The position numbers and the translations under genes were made by a program. The notes beneath the pieces are model-generated. The model saw nothing but the letters and a program-made list of their open reading frames with translations. It had not been told where the DNA came from and searched no databases. 25,720 bases of DNA from Muribaculaceae bacterium (GTDB lineage Bacteria > Bacteroidota > Bacteroidia > Bacteroidales > Muribaculaceae): the NCBI GenBank assembly GCA_029060585.1, contig JAIDTS010000241.1:1-25720 (forward strand), given 5' to 3'. Shown here piece after piece: positions 7,081 through 15,257 of this stretch (position 1 is its first letter; each line of letters opens with the position of its first letter).

Positions 7081-10000
7081 TTAAAGTATTATCTTGACAG
7101 CCTCCCTGTCATTGACGGATATCATATACACTCCCTTGTCGAGCTGAATCATTGCGGCGTCGGAGTCAGGGCGGAAGCTCATGATCAGGCGTCCGGAGAG
7201 ATCATAGACCTTCACGAGTGCGCCTGCCGCATTCGAGACTGACAGCATTCCACCCGCGATAGAGACTTGCGCCTTTTCAGCCGCAAGTTCATCGCAAGCG
7301 AGTCCTGCGCCGGCGGCATTGTCAAATTTAATGAATCTTTCGGAAGCATCAGCTGAAACAGCGACTATATTCGCAAGCTGCAGTCCGGCGGACGCATCGA
7401 TGTCGTCTTCAACACCTATATATGCCACAGGGGCTCCATTAAGGGCTATCTGAGCGTTGCTCAGCGAGAACACTATCATCCTCACGCTGCCGTCAGCCAG
7501 TCTTGCCACCTGAAGAGTATGTGTATCCTTCAGAGAATCGGCAAGCCTTATGTCATCGAGGTCAAGACTGCCGTCAAGGAACACATCTGCCTGGATGGCT
7601 ACGACATCGTCCACTCCGTCAAGACGGAGCGCCACCTCATCGGCATTGGAGCTATCGGCAATAATGCGGCCCGCGGCGGGAGAGCTGACTTTGACAACGG
7701 AACTTTCAGCGATACCGCCGGGATTGTATTTCAGCACGCAGCTTACTACAGTCGTGGCGTCTGAAATAGAGATGCGTCCGTCGCGGTTGATGTCGCCGCA
7801 TTTGATATCGAACGTTTCGTTGGGAGCGCCGATAATCTCGTTGACGACAGCTACGGCATCAGCCACTGTAAGGGACTTACTGAGGTTGGCGTCGCCTAAC
7901 TCATATACATCATCGGAATAGCCGCTGAGAGCCTCGCGATAGGGAGCGCCAGCGCCGGCAGCCACGTAGAATTTCTTAGGCGCAACCGTCTTGTCGCTGA
8001 CCACGAAAGCATCCTCGCCAATCGAGGGAACGTTATCGGGGAGCATGGTCACGTCGGTGATACCCTCACACTCTGCGAAGGCATACTCACCTATCGATGT
8101 CACGCCTGAAGGAATGACAAGAGATCCTGTAAAATACATGCATTGAGCGAATGCCTCAGCACCAATATAAGTGACTGAAGAAGGGATCTCAAGCGGACCA
8201 TTGAGATAATAACAGTAAGCGAATGTGCTGTTTTCAATCCTTGTCAGGCCTGAAGGCAACGTAACCGTACCGTTAAGACGATAGCAGTTGAAGAAAGCGC
8301 CACCTCCTATATATTTCACTGATGACGGGAATACGAGAGAGCCCGACAATGCATCGCATCTCCAGAATGCTCCGTTGCCGATGTAGGTCAATGATTCGGG
8401 CAGTTTTAGCTCAACGGCCATGTTCTGGCAATATAGGAACGCATAATCACCGATCTTCTCAAGTGTCGAGGGAAACGATATCGACTTGAGGTTCTGGCAA
8501 TATTCAAAAGTTTCAGCGGGAATTTCCTTGATCGGGGTGCGGATATCAAGAGAGGTCACCTTCTGGACATCAAGCAGATCCGGCAGCTGTCCGACCATTG
8601 AGGAAATCTGATATTGAGTTCCGTTAATCTCTGCTTGATCCGGGAGAATTACATCTCCCGACAACTTGCTTACCCCTGAAGCCAGACCCGTCATAAGCAG
8701 GGCACCGTCGCCCACCTCAAGATAGTTGAAAATGCCGTCGGAAATTCCGTCGGTGGCGGGATCCACAACGCGGTAGGTCACATCCTGATTGGCATATATA
8801 ATATTGCCACCCTCTTCACCGCCTCTGAACATGAAATAGTATTCCGTATCCGAACCGTAATTGCGGATCGAGTTTGCCGGGATAGTCAATGATATCTTCC
8901 GGCTCTCACCTGGAAGAAGATCCAGATTTGCAGTATACACCTCCTGACCGGGAACGGTCTCCCCTACCCTGACAAGATGCTGCCACGACATCCAATGGAT
9001 AGCCTCGTCGCTGGTATTGGTCGCAGTAAATGTCAGTTCATTAGCGCAATTCTTGATTATGATTCCACGTCCGTTGAAGTCAACATCGGAAATCACTACC
9101 GGGGAAATCCTCTCGGTTTCGGAAATGGCGATATCCTCGGGATTTAAGTCAATGGTAAGCGATTTGGTATGGTTGTAGCCCCACATAAGCATCTTCCATT
9201 CGCCGGCTTCCTTATAGACAAAACGTATATCATAGGTGCCATCTTCAAGTCCCATTCCGTTAAGGACATCGTATTGAAGCTTATATTGAGGCGAATACTC
9301 ACCCCTGTAATCCTGTGATGTGCTTCCGAGATCCACTACCAGCACGCTGCGGCCTTCGGAAAGGAATTCAAGACCGAAATTCAGTTCAGAGGGAGCAAGC
9401 GACTGGCGTTCGGGAGTGACATCAGCATATACCGTCTTGTCGTAGCTGGAATATCTCATACTCCTGCTCACATAGCCGTTGGAAGGCACGATAGTAGTAG
9501 ATGAAGGATGGAAGTTTACGATAAGGCTCTGGCTGTAGTCATATCCTCCGGCAGCCCCACCGATACCTACACCTTCCGGCACGAGAGCTGAAAGAAGAAA
9601 CCATCCGTCGCAATAACCTCCCCAGCCCCAGTTGAAATGGTAGTAGCCGTCGCCGTCATAGCCGTCGCATATAAAGCAGTGGCCGGCTGAGTTGCTCCAG
9701 TTGCCATCACGTCCGGAATAAATCAGCGGAAGGCCCTGCGCAAGCTGGCCATATACAAGGTCTTCCCATTGAGCGGATGAATAGTTCCTGCGTTCGGCAT
9801 AATACATCTCATCCGCATAGTCGAAATATTCGGGAGCTGAATCCACTATATATCCTGTCCAGGCGCCACTTTCATTTGCTCCATACATCATCCTGACACT
9901 GTAGCCACAGGCCTTCATAAGGGCCGAAACAGCCTGCACACTCGCCGAATCCTTGTCTGCCTCAGAGTCATACTCATCGAGCATCGAAGCCCAGTCAAAC

Positions 10001-10635
10001 GTGACTTCGGAAAAGTCCATCGAATATGAAGTGACAGAGTTGGTGTTGTAGGAGATGCTGCCGCGTCCCTGCTCGGGCCACTGATGATAGTTCATCACCT
10101 GGGCGAAGGCAGTTGCGACGCATCCCGTGACAGCTTGCTGTCCATTGGAGAAAACAGGACATTGGGCATTGTAGGGGTAAGACTGGTTCCATCTGGTCTT
10201 TACCATGTAATCGATCGGAGCCCTGTCTGCAGCCGGGGCCGCAGCCATTGCGCCGGGATTTGCCTGTGCATAACGGATCTGAGCCGCGTACTGCTCGAGC
10301 CACCATTCGAATGCCGGCGGGAGCACGTCAGATTCCTGCGCGTTTTCCTGACGGTCGACATATCCGAGCAAAGCCGGCGCATTGTCATCGGCGGGAAGCA
10401 CCACGAGGCGCTTAGCGTTGTCGGAAAACAGATAGATATCGGCCTCCGTGCTTCCGGGAGCCTTCACACTGCGTACCAACTCATGCCGCGAAGAGCCTCC
10501 TGACTTGTTTGATACGATCTTCGACATCGAAGTGTCGTTGAGCCTGCCTAAAGCTTCATCGGGAGAGAGATGCCTTGACCAAGCAACCTGAGCGAAAAGC
10601 AGAGTCATGGTTAAAAGTGAGAAAAATCTAATCAT
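7081..10635 (-). CDS. C10 (streptopain-like) cysteine protease with LRR_5, dockerin-like and T9SS-type domains
   Basis: The protein has 1184 residues from the ATG at 10635. An upstream in-frame ATG at 10704 lies inside the promoter and is rejected. A signal peptide (MIRFFSLLTMTLLFAQVAWS) is followed by a Spi-like propeptide. The C10 catalytic domain has Cys172 in TGCVATAFAQVMNYHQWP and His319 in AGHCFICDGY, followed by FNWGWGG. About residues 660-890 carry BspA-like LRR_5 repeats (IGDYAF, YIGNGAF, SIGEYAF). About 913-971 is dockerin-like, with the calcium-loop motif CGDINRDGRISISDA and a less perfect first half. About 980-1105 looks like a cohesin-like beta domain. The end is a T9SS type-A-like tail (VKVYDLSGRLI...GVYMISVN). 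Family members cleave host or bacterial proteins; the target here is unknown. It is the first gene of an operon with the Ig-repeat protein. Confidence 0.85.
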   Translation of the reverse strand: MIRFFSLLTMTLLFAQVAWSRHLSPDEALGRLNDTSMSKIVSNKSGGSSRHELVRSVKAPGSTEADIYLFSDNAKRLVVLPADDNAPALLGYVDRQENAQESDVLPPAFEWWLEQYAAQIRYAQANPGAMAAAPAADRAPIDYMVKTRWNQSYPYNAQCPVFSNGQQAVTGCVATAFAQVMNYHQWPEQGRGSISYNTNSVTSYSMDFSEVTFDWASMLDEYDSEADKDSASVQAVSALMKACGYSVRMMYGANESGAWTGYIVDSAPEYFDYADEMYYAERRNYSSAQWEDLVYGQLAQGLPLIYSGRDGNWSNSAGHCFICDGYDGDGYYHFNWGWGGYCDGWFLLSALVPEGVGIGGAAGGYDYSQSLIVNFHPSSTTIVPSNGYVSRSMRYSSYDKTVYADVTPERQSLAPSELNFGLEFLSEGRSVLVVDLGSTSQDYRGEYSPQYKLQYDVLNGMGLEDGTYDIRFVYKEAGEWKMLMWGYNHTKSLTIDLNPEDIAISETERISPVVISDVDFNGRGIIIKNCANELTFTATNTSDEAIHWMSWQHLVRVGETVPGQEVYTANLDLLPGESRKISLTIPANSIRNYGSDTEYYFMFRGGEEGGNIIYANQDVTYRVVDPATDGISDGIFNYLEVGDGALLMTGLASGVSKLSGDVILPDQAEINGTQYQISSMVGQLPDLLDVQKVTSLDIRTPIKEIPAETFEYCQNLKSISFPSTLEKIGDYAFLYCQNMAVELKLPESLTYIGNGAFWRCDALSGSLVFPSSVKYIGGGAFFNCYRLNGTVTLPSGLTRIENSTFAYCYYLNGPLEIPSSVTYIGAEAFAQCMYFTGSLVIPSGVTSIGEYAFAECEGITDVTMLPDNVPSIGEDAFVVSDKTVAPKKFYVAAGAGAPYREALSGYSDDVYELGDANLSKSLTVADAVAVVNEIIGAPNETFDIKCGDINRDGRISISDATTVVSCVLKYNPGGIAESSVVKVSSPAAGRIIADSSNADEVALRLDGVDDVVAIQADVFLDGSLDLDDIRLADSLKDTHTLQVARLADGSVRMIVFSLSNAQIALNGAPVAYIGVEDDIDASAGLQLANIVAVSADASERFIKFDNAAGAGLACDELAAEKAQVSIAGGMLSVSNAAGALVKVYDLSGRLIMSFRPDSDAAMIQLDKGVYMISVNDREAVKIIL

Positions 10636-10673
10636 AAAGTGATATTGAGGTTTGAATTTATAATCTTTATATG

Positions 10674-10704
10674 CAAAGGTATATCTTTTATTCACTTCCA
10701 GCAA
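10674..10704 (-). promoter_or_regulatory. Promoter of the C10 protease operon
   Basis: On the minus strand TTG (10702-10704) is followed by 20 bp and then TACCTTTG (10674-10681), matching the Bacteroidetes -33/-7 arrangement. It predicts a leader of about 30 nt and fixes the start at 10635. Confidence 0.75.
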
Positions 10705-10733
10705 GAATTTAACATATTTTAATACATAATGTC

Positions 10734-10768
10734 AAGCCCGCCGACCTGCACAGGCCAGCGGGCTTTTT
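10734..10768 (+). terminator. Terminator-like hairpin with U-tract on the plus strand
   Basis: The arms AAGCCCGC (10734-10741) and GCGGGCTT (10758-10765), with inner CCTG/CAGG pairing, are followed on the plus strand by a T run (10764-10768). The nearest gene expected to need it, GH3, is transcribed leftward, and in that direction no U-tract follows. It shares CCCGCCGACCTG with the terminator at 4604-4633. Confidence 0.55.
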
Positions 10769-10837
10769 GCTTCGTCGGACGTCCTGCATGCACCGTCCGA
10801 CTAAACATCCGAACCTAAATTTAATATTAACCTAAAA

Positions 10838-10893
10838 AGTCTTAAGTCTTCAGTCTTCAGTCCTTAATCTTTAATCTTTAATCTTTAATCTTT
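10838..10893. repeat. Heptamer tandem array A (8 units)
   Basis: Eight consecutive 7-bp units: AGTCTTA, AGTCTTC twice, AGTCCTT, then AATCTTT four times. The right end overlaps the last codons and stop of the GH3 gene (10878), so its final Lys-Ile-Lys-Asp residues are encoded by array units. Related arrays lie at 15065, 25491 and 25574. Confidence 0.9.
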
Positions 10894-13133
10894 AAGATAT
10901 CGCCCTTGTATTCTATCGGGAGGCGATAAGAGATATTATCGGAGGAGTTTCCGATGAGGAGCACGAACCTTCCGGGCTCTACCGTCCACATTTTGTCGGT
11001 GGCGTCATAAAACGCGAAGGCATCCTTATCGAGGGTCAGCGTTACGTCACGGGTCTCGCCGGGGGCGAGGCTCACCTTTCCGAAGGCCTTCAGTTCCTTG
11101 TAGGGACGGTAGACGCTGCTCTTCTCATCGCGGACATAGAGCTGCACCACTTCCTGACCTTCGCGGTCGCCTGTATTGGTCACAGGCACGGTCACTGTTA
11201 TCGTTCCGTCTCCATCGAAAGTCTTCGACGACAGTGTAGGTTGTCCTATCTTGAATGTCGTATAGCTGAGACCATGGCCGAAAGCATAGTTGACGCGGTC
11301 TTTCTTCAGCTTGTCGGTATAACGGTAACCGACGTCGAGACCTTCCTTATACTTCACGTCGCCGTTGACGCCGGGATACATCTCCGCGTCGCCCTTGGCG
11401 TGAGCGGCATAATCCTTTAAATCCTTCGCAAACGTCATAGGGAGCTTGCCGGAGGGGTTCACCTTACCAAAAAGCACATCGGCAATCGCGTTGCCGGCCT
11501 CGGAACCGATATACCAACCCTGCACGATCGCCGGCACCTTGTCGCGCCATGGCATAGAATAGGCGTTGCCGGTGAGTGTCACCACCACCGTATTGGGATT
11601 GGCAGCTGCGAGAGCCTCGATCACCGCGTCCTGGCCATATGGGAGGCTGAAGTCCAGACGGTCGGCTCCTTCGGCATCCTGATGGTCCGATTTATTCAGG
11701 CCACCGATGAAGATCACCATATCGGCCTCCTTCGCAGCCTTCACGGCATCGGCTACAAGCTGCTCCGCCGTCCGGCTCTCGGAGAGATCCTGACCGGTCT
11801 TCACTCCGTTGTATTCTCCTGTGACATCGCCGACATATCCGCGTTCATAGACCACGTTGATTCCCTTTTCGGTAGCTGCCTTGCGGATTCCGTCGAGAGG
11901 AAGAGTCTCACGCTGCACCTTCAGCGACGATGAGCCTCCTCCCACTGTCATCATCTTAATGGCATTCTCGCCTACCACCAGAATCTTTTTTGCATTTCCG
12001 GCTGCCGGAAGGACATTCCCATCATTCTTGAGGAGGACTATACCCTCGCCTCCGATGCGGCGCGCGGCGGCATAGTGCTCGTCGCTGTTCATCGACCCGT
12101 AGGGCCGGTTGCGGTTCATCTCAGTGCGCATGATGAGGCGGAGCACACGGGCGGCCTTGTCGTCGAGATCTGACATCGGAAGCCTTCCTTCCTCGATGGC
12201 TTTCAGATAAGGAGTCGCGAGATAGTAGCTGTCGTAGGCGTTGCTTGCGCCCCAGTTGAGGCCGTTGGTCCAGGATCCGAACTCCATGTCGAGGCCGTTC
12301 TGCGCCACTTTATCGGTGTTATGAACGGCTCCCCAGTCGCTGATGGCGACTCCGTCGAAGCCCCAGTCTCCTTTCAGTATGTCAAGGAGCAGCGTATGGT
12401 TCTCGCAGGCATGGTCGCCGTCATATTTATTATAGCCGGGCATGATGCTCCATGCTCCGCCATCCTTGACGGCGGCCTTGAATGCCGGGAGATATATCTC
12501 ATGCAGCGTGCGGTCGTCGACGAGCACATTGACATGGTCGCGGTCCACCTCCTGATTGTTGAGCGCGTAATGCTTCACGCATGCGGCCACGCCATTTTCC
12601 TGCACGCCCTTGATATAAGGCGCCACCATCTCAGCCGTAAGGAAGGGATCCTCGCCCATATATTCGAAATTACGTCCGTTGAGAGGCGTACGGTAGATGT
12701 TGACGCCGGGGCCAAGGAGGACGTTCTTGTTGCGGTAGCGGGCTTCCTCCCCAATCGATTCGCCGTAGAGGAGCGACATATCGGGATTCCATGTTGCGGC
12801 AAGGCAGGTAAGAGCCGGAAAAGCCACGCATGAATCGTTGGTCGCGCCGGCCTGCTCCCATTCGTCCCAGAGCACGTCGGGGCGCACTCCGTGGGGGCCG
12901 TCCGTACACCATATGCCGGGAATACCGAGCCTCTGCACACCCGGAGAGCTGAACTTGCTCTGCGCATGGATAATCGCTACCTTCTCCGCGGTCGTCATCC
13001 GCGACAGGGCATCCTGAACCCGGGCTTCTATGGGTTGCGAATCGTCAAGATAGACGGGAGTCGGCTTCTCAGCCCTCGTGCCGGAAGCGAGGCATATCAT
13101 GGCTGCCGCCAGTATCTCTGCTTTGAATTTCAT
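10878..13133 (-). CDS. GH3 beta-glucosidase (BglX-like), exported
   Basis: The protein has 751 residues from the ATG at 13133. The frame continues upstream, but that would read through the promoter, and the chosen start gives a signal peptide (MKFKAEILAAAMICLASGTRA). The GH3 N-terminal barrel spans about 40-330, with KHYALNNQE (Lys187, His188) and the nucleophile Asp266 in GVAISDWGAVHN. The alpha/beta sandwich spans about 370-630 (GEGIVLLKNDGNVLP), and a fibronectin-III-like domain sits at the end (LYVRDEKSSVYRP, LTLDKDAFAFYD). Such enzymes release glucose from the non-reducing ends of beta-gluco-oligosaccharides, usually in the periplasm. It is divergent from the regulator and shares a promoter motif with the GH16-SusCD operon, so it is probably part of the same regulon. 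Linkage preference cannot be read from the sequence. Confidence 0.93.
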   Translation of the reverse strand: MKFKAEILAAAMICLASGTRAEKPTPVYLDDSQPIEARVQDALSRMTTAEKVAIIHAQSKFSSPGVQRLGIPGIWCTDGPHGVRPDVLWDEWEQAGATNDSCVAFPALTCLAATWNPDMSLLYGESIGEEARYRNKNVLLGPGVNIYRTPLNGRNFEYMGEDPFLTAEMVAPYIKGVQENGVAACVKHYALNNQEVDRDHVNVLVDDRTLHEIYLPAFKAAVKDGGAWSIMPGYNKYDGDHACENHTLLLDILKGDWGFDGVAISDWGAVHNTDKVAQNGLDMEFGSWTNGLNWGASNAYDSYYLATPYLKAIEEGRLPMSDLDDKAARVLRLIMRTEMNRNRPYGSMNSDEHYAAARRIGGEGIVLLKNDGNVLPAAGNAKKILVVGENAIKMMTVGGGSSSLKVQRETLPLDGIRKAATEKGINVVYERGYVGDVTGEYNGVKTGQDLSESRTAEQLVADAVKAAKEADMVIFIGGLNKSDHQDAEGADRLDFSLPYGQDAVIEALAAANPNTVVVTLTGNAYSMPWRDKVPAIVQGWYIGSEAGNAIADVLFGKVNPSGKLPMTFAKDLKDYAAHAKGDAEMYPGVNGDVKYKEGLDVGYRYTDKLKKDRVNYAFGHGLSYTTFKIGQPTLSSKTFDGDGTITVTVPVTNTGDREGQEVVQLYVRDEKSSVYRPYKELKAFGKVSLAPGETRDVTLTLDKDAFAFYDATDKMWTVEPGRFVLLIGNSSDNISYRLPIEYKGDILKIKD

Positions 13134-13169
13134 CTTATGTCTATTGAAGTTGTTATGATTGCTCGACTG

Positions 13170-13177
13170 CAAAATTA
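13170..13177 (-). promoter_or_regulatory. -7 box of the GH3 gene
   Basis: On the minus strand this is TAATTTTG within GCTAATTTTGCA, the same 12 bases as at the GH16 promoter. No TTG lies at the usual 19-21 bp spacing upstream, consistent with dependence on an activator. The start codon is 36 bp downstream. Confidence 0.75.
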
Positions 13178-13204
13178 GCAAAGAATAGCAGTCAAAAGTC
13201 GGGA

Positions 13205-13222
13205 GAGAGGCATAATGGTAAA
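13205..13222 (-). promoter_or_regulatory. Candidate regulator-binding motif upstream of GH3
   Basis: On the minus strand this reads TTTACCATTATGCCTCTC. It lies 27 bp upstream of the -7 box (spacer 13178-13204). The same motif, with one substitution and one missing base, lies 27 bp upstream of the -7 box of the GH16 operon. The position suits an activator site. Confidence 0.6.
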
Positions 13223-13268
13223 ATACGGAACGTTGGCACACGGAGACAAGCATCTGATTATCCGTAGA

Positions 13269-13291
13269 GTAGCCACTTGGCGAACGGCTAC
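13269..13291. repeat. Inverted repeat in the GH3/regulator divergent region
   Basis: GTAGCC (13269-13274) and GGCTAC (13286-13291) form perfect 6-bp arms around 11 bp. It lies between the divergent promoters and may be an operator, but no second copy was found elsewhere in the locus. Confidence 0.35.
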
Positions 13292-13384
13292 ATAAAGTAA
13301 ACGGAAATGTAAAGAGGTATGGCGACATAATTTTTAATAAATGTTAAAAATATCTTTCTCTTTCCCACAGTCGCGGAAAATAAC

Positions 13385-13392
13385 TAAATTTG
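13385..13392 (+). promoter_or_regulatory. -7 box of the regulator gene
   Basis: TAAATTTG matches the Bacteroidetes -7 consensus and ends 18 bp before the ATG at 13411. The -33 region (TTTC near 13361) is weak. This predicts a very short leader. Confidence 0.55.
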
Positions 13393-13410
13393 TAAATTAT
13401 CTGCCATATC

Positions 13411-15072
13411 ATGAAATTCAGAACTTTCCTACATATCATCGCTTTCACGGCCGCCATTTTATGCGGCTCCGTCTCCTCCTACGCCTCGCGGGAGATGGAA
13501 AAGGAAAACGCCCTGCTCCTGCAGAAACTCGACTCCATCATAGCAAATCAGAAAGACCTTGTCAGGGAGAAGGAGATCCGAATCTCAGGACTCAGGCAAT
13601 CGCTCGCCAAGGCCAAGGACAGCAGGGAAAGACTCGGACTTTCCAAACAGCTCTATGACGAATACATCGTATTCGACTCGGACTCCGCCCTTTTCTACGC
13701 GTCTCAATGCGGAAGGCTCACCTCCAAGGTCATGCCCGATAATTACGACGAAATCACCTTGTGGAAACTCAACCAGGCCTTCATATATACCGTGCAGGGC
13801 CTCTACGACACCACCATGGAGCTTCTTAAAGACATCGACTCCTCCCGCCTCGGGCCTGAGATGAAGGCACAGCTCTTCGGCAGCCTCGCCTATATCTACT
13901 CCATGCGTTCAGTCTATATGCTTCCCAACCAGGAGATGTCGAAAAAAGACCTGAAGATAGCCAATGAATACCGCGACTCAATCCAGGCGCTGAACCTTCC
14001 CGAGACCCACGGTCTCCTATGGGTGCCTATCGCGGCCTGCATCGACCGCGACGGAGCCGACATATCAAAGATAGACGTGACGGGGCTGAAGAAAAAGGTG
14101 GATCAGAACAACGCCGCCACACGCGACAACGCCATCGACGCGTATTGGCTGTCACGCTACTACGAAGTGATGGGCGACCCCGACTCAAAGGTGAAATACA
14201 TGACTAAAGCGGCAATCTACGACGCGCTGATTGTCAACCGCGAGATAGCCGCCATTCAAGAACTCGCGACACATCTCTTTGCGGAAGGGGACCTCAACCG
14301 CGCCTACAACTACCTTATATATACAGTGGAGCAGGCCAACCTCTACCATAACCGCTACCGCATGGTCAACCTATCCGACGTGCTTCCTACCGTGCGCGAC
14401 GCCTACCGCGACGAGCTTGAGAAGCGCGACAGGCGCCTTTCGGTCTATGTGATGATCCTCGGCATACTTACCCTCATACTCATAGCCGCGATAGTCTTCA
14501 TTGTAGTTGAGTTCCATAAACTCAAAAAGATGCGCAACCTGCTGAAGGAAGCGAATTCAGACCTGCACAGATCCGTCAAGGAGCGCGACAGATCCATCTT
14601 GCAGCGCGACGAGGCGATAGCCTCCCTCGAAAAGGCCAACATCGAACTCAACGAAGCCAACAAACAGAAGCTCGGCCTCCTGGCATATGCCTTCAAACTG
14701 ACCACCCAATACATAAACGCCCTTGAAGGCTACCGTAAGAAACTTCTGAAGAAATACAAGGTGAAGCAGATCGACGACCTCGGCGTGCTTATCAACGACC
14801 CGGAGCTCATCAAGGAACAATACCAGGGATTCTACGAGAGTTTCGACAAGACCATTCTCTCGATCTACCCTGATTTCATAGAGGATTATAACAAGACAGT
14901 GCCGGAAGAGAGCCGGGTCTCCGCTGAATTGATAGCAAAGACAAAGACATTAAACACAAAACTGCGCATCTACGCCCTCCGGCGTCTCGGCATCTCGAAG
15001 AGCGCCGAAATCGCCGAGATGCTGAACGTGTCGATACGCACTGTCTACAACAACCGGACGAATGAGTCTTGA
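13411..15072 (+). CDS. SusR-like membrane-spanning transcriptional regulator (DUF6377-type)
   Basis: This 553-residue protein has a signal peptide (about 1-26). A helical, TPR-like periplasmic region of about 310 residues follows (SDSALFYASQCGRL, KYMTKAAIYDALIV, AEGDLNRAYNYLIYTVEQA). One transmembrane helix (about 344-367) and a cytoplasmic coiled coil (about 370-420) come next. Near the C-terminus is a helix-turn-helix (LRIYALRRLGISKSAEIAEMLNVSIRTVYNNRT, about 518-550). This is the layout of SusR-type regulators, which sense an oligosaccharide in the periplasm and activate their locus. The gene ends right after the recognition helix, in a heptamer repeat array that supplies the stop. From memory, relatives continue about 15-20 residues beyond YNYRT, so a shortened C-terminus is suspected. 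It lies between the GH3 and GH16-SusCD units it probably controls. Confidence 0.85.
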   Translation: MKFRTFLHIIAFTAAILCGSVSSYASREMEKENALLLQKLDSIIANQKDLVREKEIRISGLRQSLAKAKDSRERLGLSKQLYDEYIVFDSDSALFYASQCGRLTSKVMPDNYDEITLWKLNQAFIYTVQGLYDTTMELLKDIDSSRLGPEMKAQLFGSLAYIYSMRSVYMLPNQEMSKKDLKIANEYRDSIQALNLPETHGLLWVPIAACIDRDGADISKIDVTGLKKKVDQNNAATRDNAIDAYWLSRYYEVMGDPDSKVKYMTKAAIYDALIVNREIAAIQELATHLFAEGDLNRAYNYLIYTVEQANLYHNRYRMVNLSDVLPTVRDAYRDELEKRDRRLSVYVMILGILTLILIAAIVFIVVEFHKLKKMRNLLKEANSDLHRSVKERDRSILQRDEAIASLEKANIELNEANKQKLGLLAYAFKLTTQYINALEGYRKKLLKKYKVKQIDDLGVLINDPELIKEQYQGFYESFDKTILSIYPDFIEDYNKTVPEESRVSAELIAKTKTLNTKLRIYALRRLGISKSAEIAEMLNVSIRTVYNNRTNES

Positions 15073-15106
15073 TTCTTGAGTCTTCAGTCTTCAGTTTTCA
15101 GTCTTG
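15065..15106. repeat. Heptamer tandem array B (6 units)
   Basis: Six 7-bp units: AGTCTTG, ATTCTTG, AGTCTTC twice, AGTTTTC, AGTCTTG. The first unit contains the stop codon of the regulator gene (15070-15072). It belongs to the same family as arrays A, C and D and has the same plus-strand orientation. Confidence 0.85.
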
Positions 15107-15172
15107 AGAGGGTCCGGAAGGCTATTTTCCATAACACTTCCTTTTACTTATATTGATATATTATAGTTATAG

Positions 15173-15199
15173 ATGACAGCAACTTAGCGTTATTGTCAT
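15173..15199. promoter_or_regulatory. Imperfect palindrome upstream of the GH16-SusCD promoter
   Basis: The arms ATGACAGCAAC (15173-15183) and GTTATTGTCAT (15189-15199) pair over 11 positions with one mismatch and one wobble around a 5-nt loop. It lies immediately before the shared activator motif. It could be part of an operator or a weak terminator for the regulator; no strong U-tract follows. Confidence 0.4.
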
Positions 15200-15215
15200 T
15201 TACCTTTATGCTCTC
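15199..15215 (+). promoter_or_regulatory. Candidate regulator-binding motif upstream of GH16-SusCD
   Basis: TTTACCTTTATGCTCTC matches the motif upstream of GH3 (13205-13222, minus strand) at 16 positions, with one substitution and one gap. The spacer to the -7 box (15216-15242) is 27 bp, exactly as at GH3. A CGTT lies 6-7 bp further upstream at both sites. Confidence 0.6.
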
Positions 15216-15242
15216 ACGCGAGCAAGATATCGAATGAATCGC

Positions 15243-15250
15243 TAATTTTG
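15243..15250 (+). promoter_or_regulatory. -7 box of the GH16-SusCD operon
   Basis: TAATTTTG lies within GCTAATTTTGCA, identical to the GH3 promoter. No -33 TTG is found at normal spacing, as expected for an activator-dependent promoter. The start codon is 50 bp downstream. Confidence 0.75.
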
Positions 15251-15257
15251 CAACCGT

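Noticed and set aside
7550..7921. Plus-strand open frame (123 codons) opposite the C10 protease
   Set aside because: It is antisense to the dockerin/cohesin-like coding part and shows no domain or promoter.
10838..10893. Heptamer array considered as a CRISPR array
   Set aside because: Units are 7 bp with no unique spacers and no cas genes nearby.
13310..13326. Possible third copy of the regulator motif before the regulator gene (AAAGAGGTATGG)
   Set aside because: Agreement is short and gapped, and the spacing to the -7 box differs, so chance similarity cannot be excluded.
13134..13328. N-terminal extension of the GH3 gene
   Set aside because: The extension reads through the -7 box and the shared motif, and would bury the signal peptide. 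The ATG at 13133 fits both.
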